A DNA stretch of 64,000 nucleotides, from contig DATMZR010000037.1 in NCBI GenBank assembly GCA_035573435.1, forward strand, positions 1 to 64,000, written 5' to 3'. The notes beneath the pieces were generated by a model. It made no database searches and was not told where the DNA came from. It worked only from the letters and a program-made list of their open reading frames with translations. Each line of letters opens with the position of its first letter. The stretch's first letter is position 1. Shown piece after piece: positions 35,820 through 43,154 of the stretch. The stretch is from Solirubrobacterales bacterium. Its GTDB lineage: Bacteria > Actinomycetota > Thermoleophilia > Solirubrobacterales > 70-9. A program made the translations under genes and the position numbers.

Positions 35820-36907
35820 TTGGGCTTGCGCTTGCCGAGGAAGGCCGAGATCCCCTCGCGCGCATCCTCGGATGTGAAGGCGGCGACGAACCCACCCTTC
35901 TCGGCCTCGATGCCCTCGTCCAGGTCGCCCTTCGCCGAGACCTTCTTGATCTGCTCAACCGCCACCGGGGCCTGACCCGCGAGCTTGTGCGCCCAGGCGA
36001 GCGCGGCGTCGAACAGCTCGTGGTCGGGCACGACCTCATTGGCGAGCCCGAGGTCGCCCGCCTGCATGGCCGAGATCGGCTCGCCGAGTAGGTTCATCTG
36101 GAGCGCCTGGGCCTCCCCCACGAGGCGGGCCAGCCGCTGAGTCCCACCGAACCCCGGGATGATCCCCAGGTTGATCTCGGGCTGGCCGAAGCTCGCCGAT
36201 TCGGCCGCAATCCGGAAATCGCAGGCCATTGCCAGCTCGCAACCGCCGCCAAGCGCCAGGGAGTTGACGGCAGCGACGGTCACCTTTCCCGACTGCTCCA
36301 TTCGCCGCAGCACGCCGTGGCCACCGTCGAGCAGGTCCTTGCCGGCCGCCGGTTCCGTCATCTTCGTGAACTCCTTGATGTCGGCGCCGGCGCAGAACAC
36401 CGCGAAGTTCGAGGAGGCGAACACCACCGCGCGGATCTCGTCGCGCGATTCGATCTCGTCCCAGAGCCCCGCCAGGTCGCCAATCATCTGCGGCGAGATC
36501 GGATTGGTCGGCGGCCGGTTCAGCCACAGGATCGCCAGCTCGCCGCGGGTCTCGAGCAGCACCGTCTCCCGCTGCTCGATACCGTCGTCGGGCTGCGGAT
36601 AGAAGAAGAAGCCCTGGCCCGTCTTCTTCCCCAGCCGCCCCTGGTTGACGAGCCGCCTGAGCAGGAGCGGGGGCGCGAATCCGTCGCCCCACTCGCGCTC
36701 GGCCAACTCCAGCCGTTCGAGCATCGCGTCCAGCCCGGCCTCGTCTGCGCGGGCCAGGGGCCCGGGCAGGATCCCTGCTCCCATCATCATCCCCAGCTCG
36801 ACGTCCTTGGTCGCCGCGACCCCCTCGTCCACCACCATCACGGCCTCAGCGAACGCCTTCAGCTGGAAGCGCTCGACGACGGTCATCTCTGCGGTCGCGG
36901 CTTCCAC
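35804..36907 (-). CDS. Enoyl-CoA hydratase with an N-terminal 3-hydroxyacyl-CoA dehydrogenase C-domain
   Basis: 367 residues. Residues 8-105 are a 3HCDH C-terminal-type domain (RFQLKAFAEAVMVVDEGVAA, VNQGRLGKKTGQGFFFYPQ); residues 115-365 are a crotonase domain. Both acidic residues of the crotonase site are kept (GGGCELAMACD and GQPEINLGIIPG). Together with the neighbouring dehydrogenase the two proteins carry the same domains as FadB (crotonase, NAD domain, two 3HCDH domains) but in a different order and split. GTG start, one nt after the dehydrogenase stop, preceded by GGAGG. Confidence 0.88.
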   Translation of the reverse strand: MEAATAEMTVVERFQLKAFAEAVMVVDEGVAATKDVELGMMMGAGILPGPLARADEAGLDAMLERLELAEREWGDGFAPPLLLRRLVNQGRLGKKTGQGFFFYPQPDDGIEQRETVLLETRGELAILWLNRPPTNPISPQMIGDLAGLWDEIESRDEIRAVVFASSNFAVFCAGADIKEFTKMTEPAAGKDLLDGGHGVLRRMEQSGKVTVAAVNSLALGGGCELAMACDFRIAAESASFGQPEINLGIIPGFGGTQRLARLVGEAQALQMNLLGEPISAMQAGDLGLANEVVPDHELFDAALAWAHKLAGQAPVAVEQIKKVSAKGDLDEGIEAEKGGFVAAFTSEDAREGISAFLGKRKPKWSGK

Positions 36908-36908
36908 C

Positions 36909-37787
36909 TCAGCCTCCGTGCGCGTAGTAGCCCTGGCCCGTCTTCTGGCCGAGCTTTCCGGCCTCCACCAGTTCCTTCATCATCGGGTGGACGTAGAAGC
37001 GGTCGCCGTAGCTCGCACGCAGGTGCTCGGCGACGTGGAGCACGGTGTCCAGCCCGAGCAGGTCGGAGAGGTAGAACGGCCCCATCGGCGTCACCTTCGC
37101 CTCTGCGATCTCCTTGTCGATCTCCTCGGGCGAGGCGCCGGACTCATTCTGGTGGCGCCATATCTCCGAGGCGGCCGAGTTCAGGACCCGGTTGACCACG
37201 AAGCCGGGCTGCTCGCCGCAGCGGATCGGGTTCTTGCGAATCTGCATCGAGAAGTTGGCCGCCGCCTGCGCCGTCTCCTCGGATGTGTCGTCGCCCTCGA
37301 CCACCTCGATCAGCCGCATCACCGAGGCCGGATAGAAGAAGTGGAAGCCCACCACCTTGTCGGGCCGCGCGGTAGCTGAGCCGATCTCCGAAATCGAAAG
37401 CGCCGAGGTGTTGGAAGCGAGGATGGCGTGGCCGGGCGTCACCTCGTCGAGCTCGGCGAACACTGCCTGCTTCACCTCCATCCTCTCCGGCACCGCCTCG
37501 ACCACGAAGTCGGCGTCGCCGAAGCCCTCGTAGCCGGTGGTGCCCGCGATCAGGCCGAGGATCTCCTCACCGCGGGCGTCCGCCTGCTCCTGGGTGATCT
37601 TCTCCTTCGCGACCAGCCCGGCAAGCTGGCCCTGGGTCACCTCGCGGGCCTTCTCCAAGCCGGCGTCGACGAACTCCTGCTGGACGTCCTTGAGCACCAC
37701 GGGGACGTCCGCCGAGGCGATCACCTGGGCGATCTCCCCTCCCATCGTCCCCGCGCCGAGCACCGCGGCCTTGAAAACGAACATCAC
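36909..37787 (-). CDS. 3-hydroxyacyl-CoA dehydrogenase
   Basis: 292 residues: N-terminal NAD domain (VLGAGTMGGEIAQVIASADV), EAVPERMEVKQ, ASNTSALSISEIG with the catalytic serine/asparagine region, the FHFFYP histidine of the catalytic dyad (about residue 145), and a C-terminal 3HCDH domain ending in KTGQGYYAHGG. It oxidises 3-hydroxyacyl-CoA in beta-oxidation. It is the first gene of a three-gene unit with the hydratase fusion and the sirtuin. The upstream gap holds structured repeat copy 3. Confidence 0.95.
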   Translation of the reverse strand: MMFVFKAAVLGAGTMGGEIAQVIASADVPVVLKDVQQEFVDAGLEKAREVTQGQLAGLVAKEKITQEQADARGEEILGLIAGTTGYEGFGDADFVVEAVPERMEVKQAVFAELDEVTPGHAILASNTSALSISEIGSATARPDKVVGFHFFYPASVMRLIEVVEGDDTSEETAQAAANFSMQIRKNPIRCGEQPGFVVNRVLNSAASEIWRHQNESGASPEEIDKEIAEAKVTPMGPFYLSDLLGLDTVLHVAEHLRASYGDRFYVHPMMKELVEAGKLGQKTGQGYYAHGG

Positions 37788-37806
37788 GTCGCAGGCTATA
37801 TGCCCC

Positions 37807-38000
37807 GGGCCAGCGACGAAGTCGCGGTAGCTGCGTGTGGACCTGCCGGGTGAGGTTGGCGCCCTAACCCGCCGCCCCCGGACGCGAAGCGGAGGAGGTG
37901 GCGGTTATACGAAGTCGCGGTAGCTGCGTGTGGACCTGCCGGGTCAGGTTGGCGCCCTAACCCGCCGCCCCCGGACGCGAAGCGGAGGAGGCGGCGGGTG
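37807..38000. repeat. Structured intergenic repeat, copy 3, with a truncated tandem duplicate
   Basis: The first core spans 37807-37870 (64 nt). A second, lacking its left end, starts around 37910; shared bases are offset by exactly 93 nt, pointing to a tandem duplication of the whole element with one end lost. The closing stem is weaker here (GGGCCAG/CTAACCC). The hairpin part is short (CCGCC/GGCGG arms). It lies between the dehydrogenase and the RTX-repeat gene, both on the minus strand. Confidence 0.75.
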
Positions 38001-38008
38001 ATGGATGC

Positions 38009-39043
38009 CTACGGGATTCCGAACACGGTCTCGCAGTTGAGCGCGGTGTCGGTGCCCTCGTCCCCGTGGCATTCGTCGGTGTCCGGGCCGCCGTTGACAG
38101 AATCGTCCCCATCGCCGCCGAACAGCAGGTCGTCCCCGCTGCCGCCCTGAAGGGCGTCCTCGCCGTAGTCGGCTCGGAGGATGTCGGCGCCCGCAGCGCC
38201 GTTGACCACGTTGTCCCCGCTGCCCGCGTTTATCACGTTGGCCGCGGCACTGCCGGTTAGGTGATCGCCGTTGTAGGTGCCGACTAGGTTCTCCAGCGAG
38301 GTGGCGAGATTGTCGCCTTCGCACTGCTGCGGGCAGTTGACGCCGTCGTTCGCGGTGCCGTCGAGCGAAGCTGTTACTGCGCTCCCGTAATAGCGGTAGC
38401 TCGCCGTATCGATGTCGGCTCCACCGCGATAGACGTCGGGCGTCGAGTCCTGGTCGGGAAACACCGTGTCCTTTCCGTCGCCGCCATCGACGACGTCGGT
38501 GCCCGTGCCTCCCACGAGCTCGTCGTCATCGCCTGCGTCTCCGAAGATCTGGTCGGCACCGTCCTGGCCGTAGATCTCGTCGTTGCCCCCCTGAGCCTGA
38601 CCCGGAGTGTCCCCGTGAAGGACGTCGTTCCCGTCGAGGCCGTCGACGTAGTCGTTCCCTCCGTCGCCCTGCACCCTGTCGTTGCCTTCCTCGCCATAGA
38701 GGCTGTCCGACTGCTTGCCCCCGGACAGCTTGTCGCTCCCGAGTCCGCCGCCGACCACGTCGAGTCCGATGCCGCCCTTGGCGCGATCCTTGCCAGGACC
38801 TGCGCAGATCCGGTCCGGACCTCCCTTGCCGTTGACCGTGTCGTTGCCACGACCGGTGTAGATCACGTCTGGCCCGTTGGTGCCGGTGATCCTGTCGGCG
38901 TGAGTGGTGCCCTTGATCGTGGGCTTCTTGCCAAAGCATGCTGCCTGCGCCGACGTGGCGCCAACCAGACCCACGGCAGCCAGCGCCATGCCCAGGACCA
39001 GCGCCATTCCTCTCCGGGTCCGCGGGTACGTGCTTGATTGCAT
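38009..39043 (-). CDS. Secreted RTX (hemolysin-type calcium-binding repeat) protein
   Basis: 344 residues from ATG at 39043, preceded by AGGAGGG at seven bases. A signal peptide (RRGMALVLGMALAAVGLVGATSAQA) is followed by a Cys-containing start and roughly a dozen nine-residue GGxGxDxUx repeats in two blocks (about residues 60-190 and 255-320; e.g. GGNDEIYGQDGADQIFGD, GGSGDDLLFGGDGDD). Such repeats bind calcium in a parallel beta-roll. No enzymatic or lipase domain is attached, so it is likely a surface or matrix protein, not a toxin. Confidence 0.88.
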   Translation of the reverse strand: MQSSTYPRTRRGMALVLGMALAAVGLVGATSAQAACFGKKPTIKGTTHADRITGTNGPDVIYTGRGNDTVNGKGGPDRICAGPGKDRAKGGIGLDVVGGGLGSDKLSGGKQSDSLYGEEGNDRVQGDGGNDYVDGLDGNDVLHGDTPGQAQGGNDEIYGQDGADQIFGDAGDDDELVGGTGTDVVDGGDGKDTVFPDQDSTPDVYRGGADIDTASYRYYGSAVTASLDGTANDGVNCPQQCEGDNLATSLENLVGTYNGDHLTGSAAANVINAGSGDNVVNGAAGADILRADYGEDALQGGSGDDLLFGGDGDDSVNGGPDTDECHGDEGTDTALNCETVFGIP

Positions 39044-39163
39044 CTCGATTCCCTCCTGACCGTTTGCGGTTGCTGACAGCCGCATCGTCGGTCGCCCGAA
39101 GGCAATCCACCAGCCACCCTAGGGTGATATCTGCCACACCCGGGCACGAGACCGGTCGCAGCG

Positions 39164-39622
39164 CTACCGGGCTTCGACCAGTTCCTCGACCTCGAGCTTG
39201 AGGCGGCCGAGGCTACGCACCAGCGAGGCGCGCACCTGGGAGCGGATGAAGAGGCGGTCCGTGAGCCATGCGAGTGGGCCGCGCCGTCGCAGCCTGTACT
39301 CGAGCTCCTGGGCGACCAGCGTGCCGTCGCCCGCGATCTCGAACGTGGTCACGAGCTCGCCGGCGCTCTCCGGGTCTCGGAACGCCACCCGGTGAAGGCG
39401 GCGTGGCTCGTGCTCGAGCACGTGCTCGGTCACCTCCCCCCTTCCGGCCGGGATCGAGCGCCAGCGCAGCGAGCCTCCAGCCTCGGGGTACCCGTTCGAC
39501 GCCTCGACGTGTCCAAAGCCGTCCACCCATGCGGGCCATCCCTGTGGCTCGAAGTAGTAGTCCCAGACCTCCGCCAGCGAGGCCGCGACGAGTACCGATC
39601 CGGAGACCCTGCTCCCGGTCAC
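39164..39622 (-). CDS. SRPBCC-fold protein (polyketide cyclase/START-like)
   Basis: 152 residues, GTG start. SVLVAASLAEVWDYYFEPQGWPAWVDGFG is the usual start of the polyketide-cyclase/dehydrase family, and the rest follows the helix-grip fold with a hydrophobic cavity. Its ligand is unknown. Its start overlaps the PadR stop by four bases (GTGA), so it is co-translated with the regulator. A PadR-SRPBCC pair suggests it may handle, or be induced by, a hydrophobic ligand. Confidence 0.85.
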   Translation of the reverse strand: MTGSRVSGSVLVAASLAEVWDYYFEPQGWPAWVDGFGHVEASNGYPEAGGSLRWRSIPAGRGEVTEHVLEHEPRRLHRVAFRDPESAGELVTTFEIAGDGTLVAQELEYRLRRRGPLAWLTDRLFIRSQVRASLVRSLGRLKLEVEELVEAR

Positions 39623-40119
39623 CGCCGGCTCCCGCCACGTGTCGCGTTTCCGTATATCTCGCGCTTGATCAGGGTCACGGACTGGATCACCGAGTCGAGG
39701 AAGGGCTCGAGCTCCGCGACCAGCCGCTGGTACTCCTTGCGTCCCTCAGGGGTGATCGAGTAGAAGCGGCGCGTCCTCCGGTTCGGATGCTCCCACTGGC
39801 CGTCGATCAGGCCGCGCTCCTCCAGGTCTCGCAACAGGGGGTAGATCGTGTTCGGATTGACCGAGATGACGCCGTTGGTGAGTTCCTCGATCGCCTCGAT
39901 CAAACGGTTGCCGTAGGCGGGCTCCCTGGAGATCAGGTGCAGGACGAGCAGCGGGAACAGGTCGCGCCTGCGGATCTCCCCGCCGAAGACCTCCATCGCG
40001 CCGGCGCGGCGCCGGGATGGCGCCCTGGGCTCGACCGGCGCAGCGCGCGCCCTCGCGGCCCGCGCCGCCTCGGCCAGCCTGCGGGCGCCCGGCTCTCCCT
40101 CTTCACCCCCACGGGCCAT
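39619..40119 (-). CDS. PadR-family transcriptional regulator
   Basis: 166 residues from ATG at 40119. A PadR winged-helix domain: DLFPLLVLHLISREPAYGNRLIEAIEELTNGVISVNPNTIYPLLRDLEERGLIDGQW then the wing RRFYSITPEGRKEYQRL. The N-terminal 40 residues are Arg/Ala-rich and may be untranslated; an internal ATG (MEVFGGEIRR) at residue 42 is the alternative. A TATAGT 8 nt before the first ATG argues for the longer form as a leaderless mRNA. PadR proteins usually repress a neighbouring gene. Confidence 0.9.
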   Translation of the reverse strand: MARGGEEGEPGARRLAEAARAARARAAPVEPRAPSRRRAGAMEVFGGEIRRRDLFPLLVLHLISREPAYGNRLIEAIEELTNGVISVNPNTIYPLLRDLEERGLIDGQWEHPNRRTRRFYSITPEGRKEYQRLVAELEPFLDSVIQSVTLIKREIYGNATRGGSRR

Positions 40120-40127
40120 CCCGCGCG

Positions 40128-40133
40128 ACTATA
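40128..40133 (-). promoter_or_regulatory. -10-like TATAGT box of padR
   Basis: TATAGT on the minus strand, 8 nt before the ATG at 40119; would give a leaderless mRNA of the padR-SRPBCC pair. Confidence 0.5.
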
Positions 40134-40236
40134 AGGCGAGCGTGTCCGGCCCGCCGTTCGTTGTGTGACGAGGCGCACCGCCGCCGACCCCGCTCGGGTG
40201 TAGCCTCTTGTAGAAGCCGACTGGGAGGACGACGAG

Positions 40237-40488
40237 ATGGCAAACATGTCCAGCAGCGACCGGGCTCAGTACGAGCGACCCGAACTGGGCGCTCCGGACC
40301 GGACCCTGCGGGTGGGCAACCGGCGTCCCGTGATCATCTTCACGGCCATCGGTCTCGTCATACTCGCCGCCCTGGTCTACGTGACGGCCTGGGGGATCGA
40401 CGGGTGGCCCCAGGCGCTCGTCTTGGGCGTGATCGTGCTGACCACGATCGGGCTGATCATCGCGGTCAGCCCCAACCGCCGCGGCTGA
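40237..40488 (+). CDS. Small membrane protein (83 aa)
   Basis: 83 residues from ATG at 40237, with GGGAGG eight bases upstream. Two transmembrane helices (about 31-51 and 58-78) after a polar N-terminus (MANMSSSDRAQYERPELGAP). Function unknown. It is divergent from padR and convergent with an acyl-CoA dehydrogenase. The 19-bp tandem repeat begins at its last codons. Confidence 0.7.
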   Translation: MANMSSSDRAQYERPELGAPDRTLRVGNRRPVIIFTAIGLVILAALVYVTAWGIDGWPQALVLGVIVLTTIGLIIAVSPNRRG

Positions 40489-40536
40489 TACCCAGCGACG
40501 CGGCTGATACCTAGCGACGCGGCTGATACCTAGACG
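40481..40536. repeat. Triple tandem repeat of 19 bp between convergent genes
   Basis: GCGGCTGATACCTAGCGAC occurs nearly three times with a period of exactly 19 bp (starts 40481, 40500, 40519). The first copy contains the TGA of the small membrane gene; the last contains the stop of the acyl-CoA dehydrogenase on the other strand. Each unit carries TGA and TAG-type triplets. Confidence 0.7.
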
Positions 40537-41759
40537 GCGGCGGGGGCCTCCTCGGCCGCCCGCTCGCTGGCCTCGACTTCCTCACGGGTCGTCTCGGGCT
40601 CGGGGTCGGCGATCTGCCGCGGGGCCAGGATCTCGCGGGCGATCACGAGGCGCTGGATCTGCGAGGTGCCCTCATAGAGCTGCATGATCTTCGCGTCCCG
40701 CATCAGCTTCTCGACCGGGTACTCCTTGATGAACCCGTAGCCGCCATAGACCTGGACCGCGTCCACGGTGACCTCCATGGCTGTGTCGGCCGCAAACCGC
40801 TTCGCGTGCGAGGAGACCAGCGTGTTGCGCTTGCCCTGGTCCATCAGGACCGCCGACTCCCAGACGAGCAACCGCGACGCCTCGATCTTCGTGGCCATGT
40901 CGGCGATCATGAATGCCACGGCCTGGTGCATGGCGATCGGGACCCCGAACTGGACGCGCTCCTTGGCGTATCCCGAGGCAAACTCGAACGCGGCCCGGGC
41001 GATGCCGACGGCCAGCGCTGAGACGCCCGGCCGGGTGCGGTCGAGGGTCGTCATCGCGAGCTTGAACCCGTGATTCTCCTCGCCGAGCATGTTCTCGGCC
41101 GGGACCTCGACCTCGTCGAAGGAGATCGTTGCGGTATTCGAGGCGCGCTGGCCGAGCTTGTCCTCCTTCTTGTCGACGGTGACGCCGTCTGCGTCGCGGT
41201 CGACGACGAACGCGGTGATGCCGCGGTGGCCCGCCTCGGGATCGGTCTTGGCGTAGACCGTGTACCAGGAGGCGTGGCTGCCGTTGGTGATGAAGCACTT
41301 GGAGCCCGAGATCACGTACTTGTCGCCGCGCTTTACGGCTCGGGTCTTCATGCCGCTGACGTCGGAGCCGGCGTCGGGCTCGGTGAGGCAGAACGAGGCG
41401 AGCTTGGGCTCCTCCGTGAGCATGCCCAGGTACTTGCGCTTGGTTTCCTCGGAGGCGCCGATCAAGAGCGGGGCCGATGCGAGGCCGTTGGCCATCAGGC
41501 TGGTGCCGATGCCGGAGCACCCCCAGCCCAGCTCCTCCTCGATCAGGCACCCCGAGAGGTAATCGAGGCCCGGGCCTCCGTAGGCCTCCGGGATGTGCAC
41601 GTTCATGAGGCCCACCTCGAAGGCCTTCTCGACGATCTCCTGGGGCCAGGTGCTGTCGCGGTCGTACTCCCAGGCGACGGGCCGGATCTCCTTCTCGGAG
41701 AAGTCGTGGGCCAGCTCTCGCAGGTCCTTCTGCTCGTCGGTCAGCGTGAAGTCAACCAA
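40530..41759 (-). CDS. Acyl-CoA dehydrogenase
   Basis: Oxidises acyl-CoA to trans-2-enoyl-CoA with FAD. 409 residues with the family segments [44 protein letters not shown] and the late [36 protein letters not shown]; the E of YEGTS is the catalytic base position of the short-chain type. A C-terminal acidic tail of about 25 residues ([20 protein letters not shown]) is extra. The start of the gene is 49 nt from a strong palindrome, probably a TetR-type operator. Second family member here is at 56.6-57.9 kb. Confidence 0.94.
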   Translation of the reverse strand: MVDFTLTDEQKDLRELAHDFSEKEIRPVAWEYDRDSTWPQEIVEKAFEVGLMNVHIPEAYGGPGLDYLSGCLIEEELGWGCSGIGTSLMANGLASAPLLIGASEETKRKYLGMLTEEPKLASFCLTEPDAGSDVSGMKTRAVKRGDKYVISGSKCFITNGSHASWYTVYAKTDPEAGHRGITAFVVDRDADGVTVDKKEDKLGQRASNTATISFDEVEVPAENMLGEENHGFKLAMTTLDRTRPGVSALAVGIARAAFEFASGYAKERVQFGVPIAMHQAVAFMIADMATKIEASRLLVWESAVLMDQGKRNTLVSSHAKRFAADTAMEVTVDAVQVYGGYGFIKEYPVEKLMRDAKIMQLYEGTSQIQRLVIAREILAPRQIADPEPETTREEVEASERAAEEAPAAV

Positions 41760-41807
41760 GGCTCTGGCGCTCCTTTGCGTTCGGGACCAGTCGATCCAGC
41801 TAGTTGA

Positions 41808-41828
41808 TTGACTGGTCAGTCAACCAGT
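41808..41828. promoter_or_regulatory. Overlapping palindromic operator between acyl-CoA dehydrogenase and a membrane protein gene
   Basis: TTGACTG-GT-CAGTCAA (41808-41823) is a perfect inverted repeat with seven-base arms; ACTGGT-CAGTCA-ACCAGT (41811-41828) is another, nested and overlapping. This is the look of a TetR/FadR-like repressor site acting on the divergent pair. No regulator gene is adjacent. Confidence 0.65.
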
Positions 41829-41921
41829 CTGAAGGACGAAGAATACCGGAATTGGCGGGCCCTTCCTCCGGTACCCGTCGCGCCGGTTGCGCCAGCGCCC
41901 CACCGCTCGTACCCTTGGCGG

Positions 41922-42395
41922 GTGCTCCCCCTCGGGCTCAGCCTGAGCACCGGCGACGCGATCCTGATCATCGTCTTCACGACGATCCCGATCGCGCTCG
42001 GCACCTTCGCGCTCGGGGCCCGGAACGCCCTGCAGCAGATCGGCAGGGGCCCATTCGCGGTGGAGTTCGACAGCGACCTGCGGCAGCCGGTGAGCGAGGG
42101 CCCCCGAGCCGGATCCGGAGAGGGTCGCGAGGCCGAGATCCGCCAGATGCTGGAGGCGAAGGCCTACCGGCAGCGCGCCCGCGGCGAGACGGTCCTCGAC
42201 GTCGAGGCCGAGCTGTCCCGGCTGCTGGCCGATGCGACGCCGGAGACCCCAGGGGCCGACCCCGGGCTCGCCGAGGAGGTGCGCCAGCTCGTGGTGGCCA
42301 GCAACGAGCGTCGCGTGCGGCAGGGGAAGGAACCGCTTGACGTGGATCAGGAGGTCGAGCGTCAGCTTCGGGAACTCGAGAACCTCGGTCAGTAG
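41922..42395 (+). CDS. Membrane-anchored protein with a duplicated 31-residue motif (157 aa)
   Basis: 157 residues from GTG at 41922; TACCCT lies six nt before it, so the mRNA may be leaderless. One N-terminal transmembrane helix (GDAILIIVFTTIPIALGTFALG) precedes a cytoplasmic or outside part. That part contains the pattern EIRQMLEAKAYRQRARGE-TVLDVEAELSRLL and, 45 residues later, EVRQLVVASNERRVRQGKE-PLDVDQEVERQL: the same motif twice. I cannot name the family. It heads a run of three plus-strand genes. Confidence 0.65.
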   Translation: MLPLGLSLSTGDAILIIVFTTIPIALGTFALGARNALQQIGRGPFAVEFDSDLRQPVSEGPRAGSGEGREAEIRQMLEAKAYRQRARGETVLDVEAELSRLLADATPETPGADPGLAEEVRQLVVASNERRVRQGKEPLDVDQEVERQLRELENLGQ

Positions 42396-42404
42396 GATCG
42401 CGCC

Positions 42405-42749
42405 ATGACGCCGGACACAGACAGCCGCTCGGTCGACCTCGAAGAGATGTTGCTTCGCCCCGGCACGTACTTCAACCCTCAGACCGAGATCGTGGTGATC
42501 GTCGACGATTCGACCTCGATCGATCAGGAGATCTTCAACATGGAGGCTTACGAGGGATCTGACTGGGTGCGAATCGCCGACGACGTCCCGGTCGACGAGG
42601 ACAGCCTCGACGAGACGATCGAGGAGTTCCAGACGCACTATCACGGCGGCACCCCCGGCTCGGTCTCGGAGACCGCCCTCGAGCAGGGCGACGGCACCGA
42701 TGACGAGGAGGAGGAGGGCGAGGCCCAGGACCCCGGACGGGAGGATTGA
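42405..42749 (+). CDS. Acidic protein of unknown function (114 aa)
   Basis: 114 residues from ATG at 42405, ten nt after the previous gene. The first 70 residues form a compact block (LEEMLLRPGTYFNPQTEIVVIVDDSTSIDQEIFNMEAYEGSDWVRI) and the last 45 are strongly acidic (DDEEEEGEAQD). No known motif seen. The DDSTSI segment looks like a metal-binding loop of a vWA domain but the length is too short. Its stop overlaps the cupin start by one base. Confidence 0.55.
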   Translation: MTPDTDSRSVDLEEMLLRPGTYFNPQTEIVVIVDDSTSIDQEIFNMEAYEGSDWVRIADDVPVDEDSLDETIEEFQTHYHGGTPGSVSETALEQGDGTDDEEEEGEAQDPGRED

Positions 42750-43144
42750 TGGGTAGCTACTCGGTCGCCAAGCGGGAGGAAGCCATCGATTGGATGGCCG
42801 ATTTCCCGGGATTCGGCGAGATGCGCTGGTACTCGGACGCCCTCGGCACCGAGCAGGTGTCGTTCAGCTGGCGGACGATGCCGCCCGGGACCGGCGGACG
42901 CGGCAGCTATGGCCACCGCCACCCCGGTCAGGAGGAGGTCTTCTTCGTGATCGCCGGCCGGGTCACGTTCAAGATCGACGACGAGATCTTCGAGGCCGGC
43001 CCGCAGACCGCGGTGCGGATCGGCGGCGATGCGTACCGCTCGATCCACAACGACAGCGACCAGCACGCGCAACTGCTCCTCTTCTCGACCCGGGACCCGG
43101 ACGCCCGTACGGAGCAGACCGAGGAATTCTGGCCCTCGAGCTAG
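42749..43144 (+). CDS. Cupin-domain protein
   Basis: 131 residues from ATG at 42749, with GGGAGG at a short distance. The cupin motif 1 is GHRHPGQEEVFFVIAGRVTFKID (G-x-H-x-H then E and G) and motif 2 is present as YRSIHNDSDQHAQLLLF; the two histidines and glutamate of the first motif are intact, the second has a histidine. Probably a small metal-dependent enzyme or sugar-binding protein; function not assignable. The ATG overlaps the previous stop by one base. Confidence 0.82.
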   Translation: MGSYSVAKREEAIDWMADFPGFGEMRWYSDALGTEQVSFSWRTMPPGTGGRGSYGHRHPGQEEVFFVIAGRVTFKIDDEIFEAGPQTAVRIGGDAYRSIHNDSDQHAQLLLFSTRDPDARTEQTEEFWPSS

Positions 43145-43154
43145 CAGGCGACGC

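Noticed and set aside
38009-39043. RTX protein as a secreted toxin
   Set aside because: Only calcium-binding repeats and a standard signal peptide are present. There is no toxin, lipase or protease domain and no type I secretion genes nearby.
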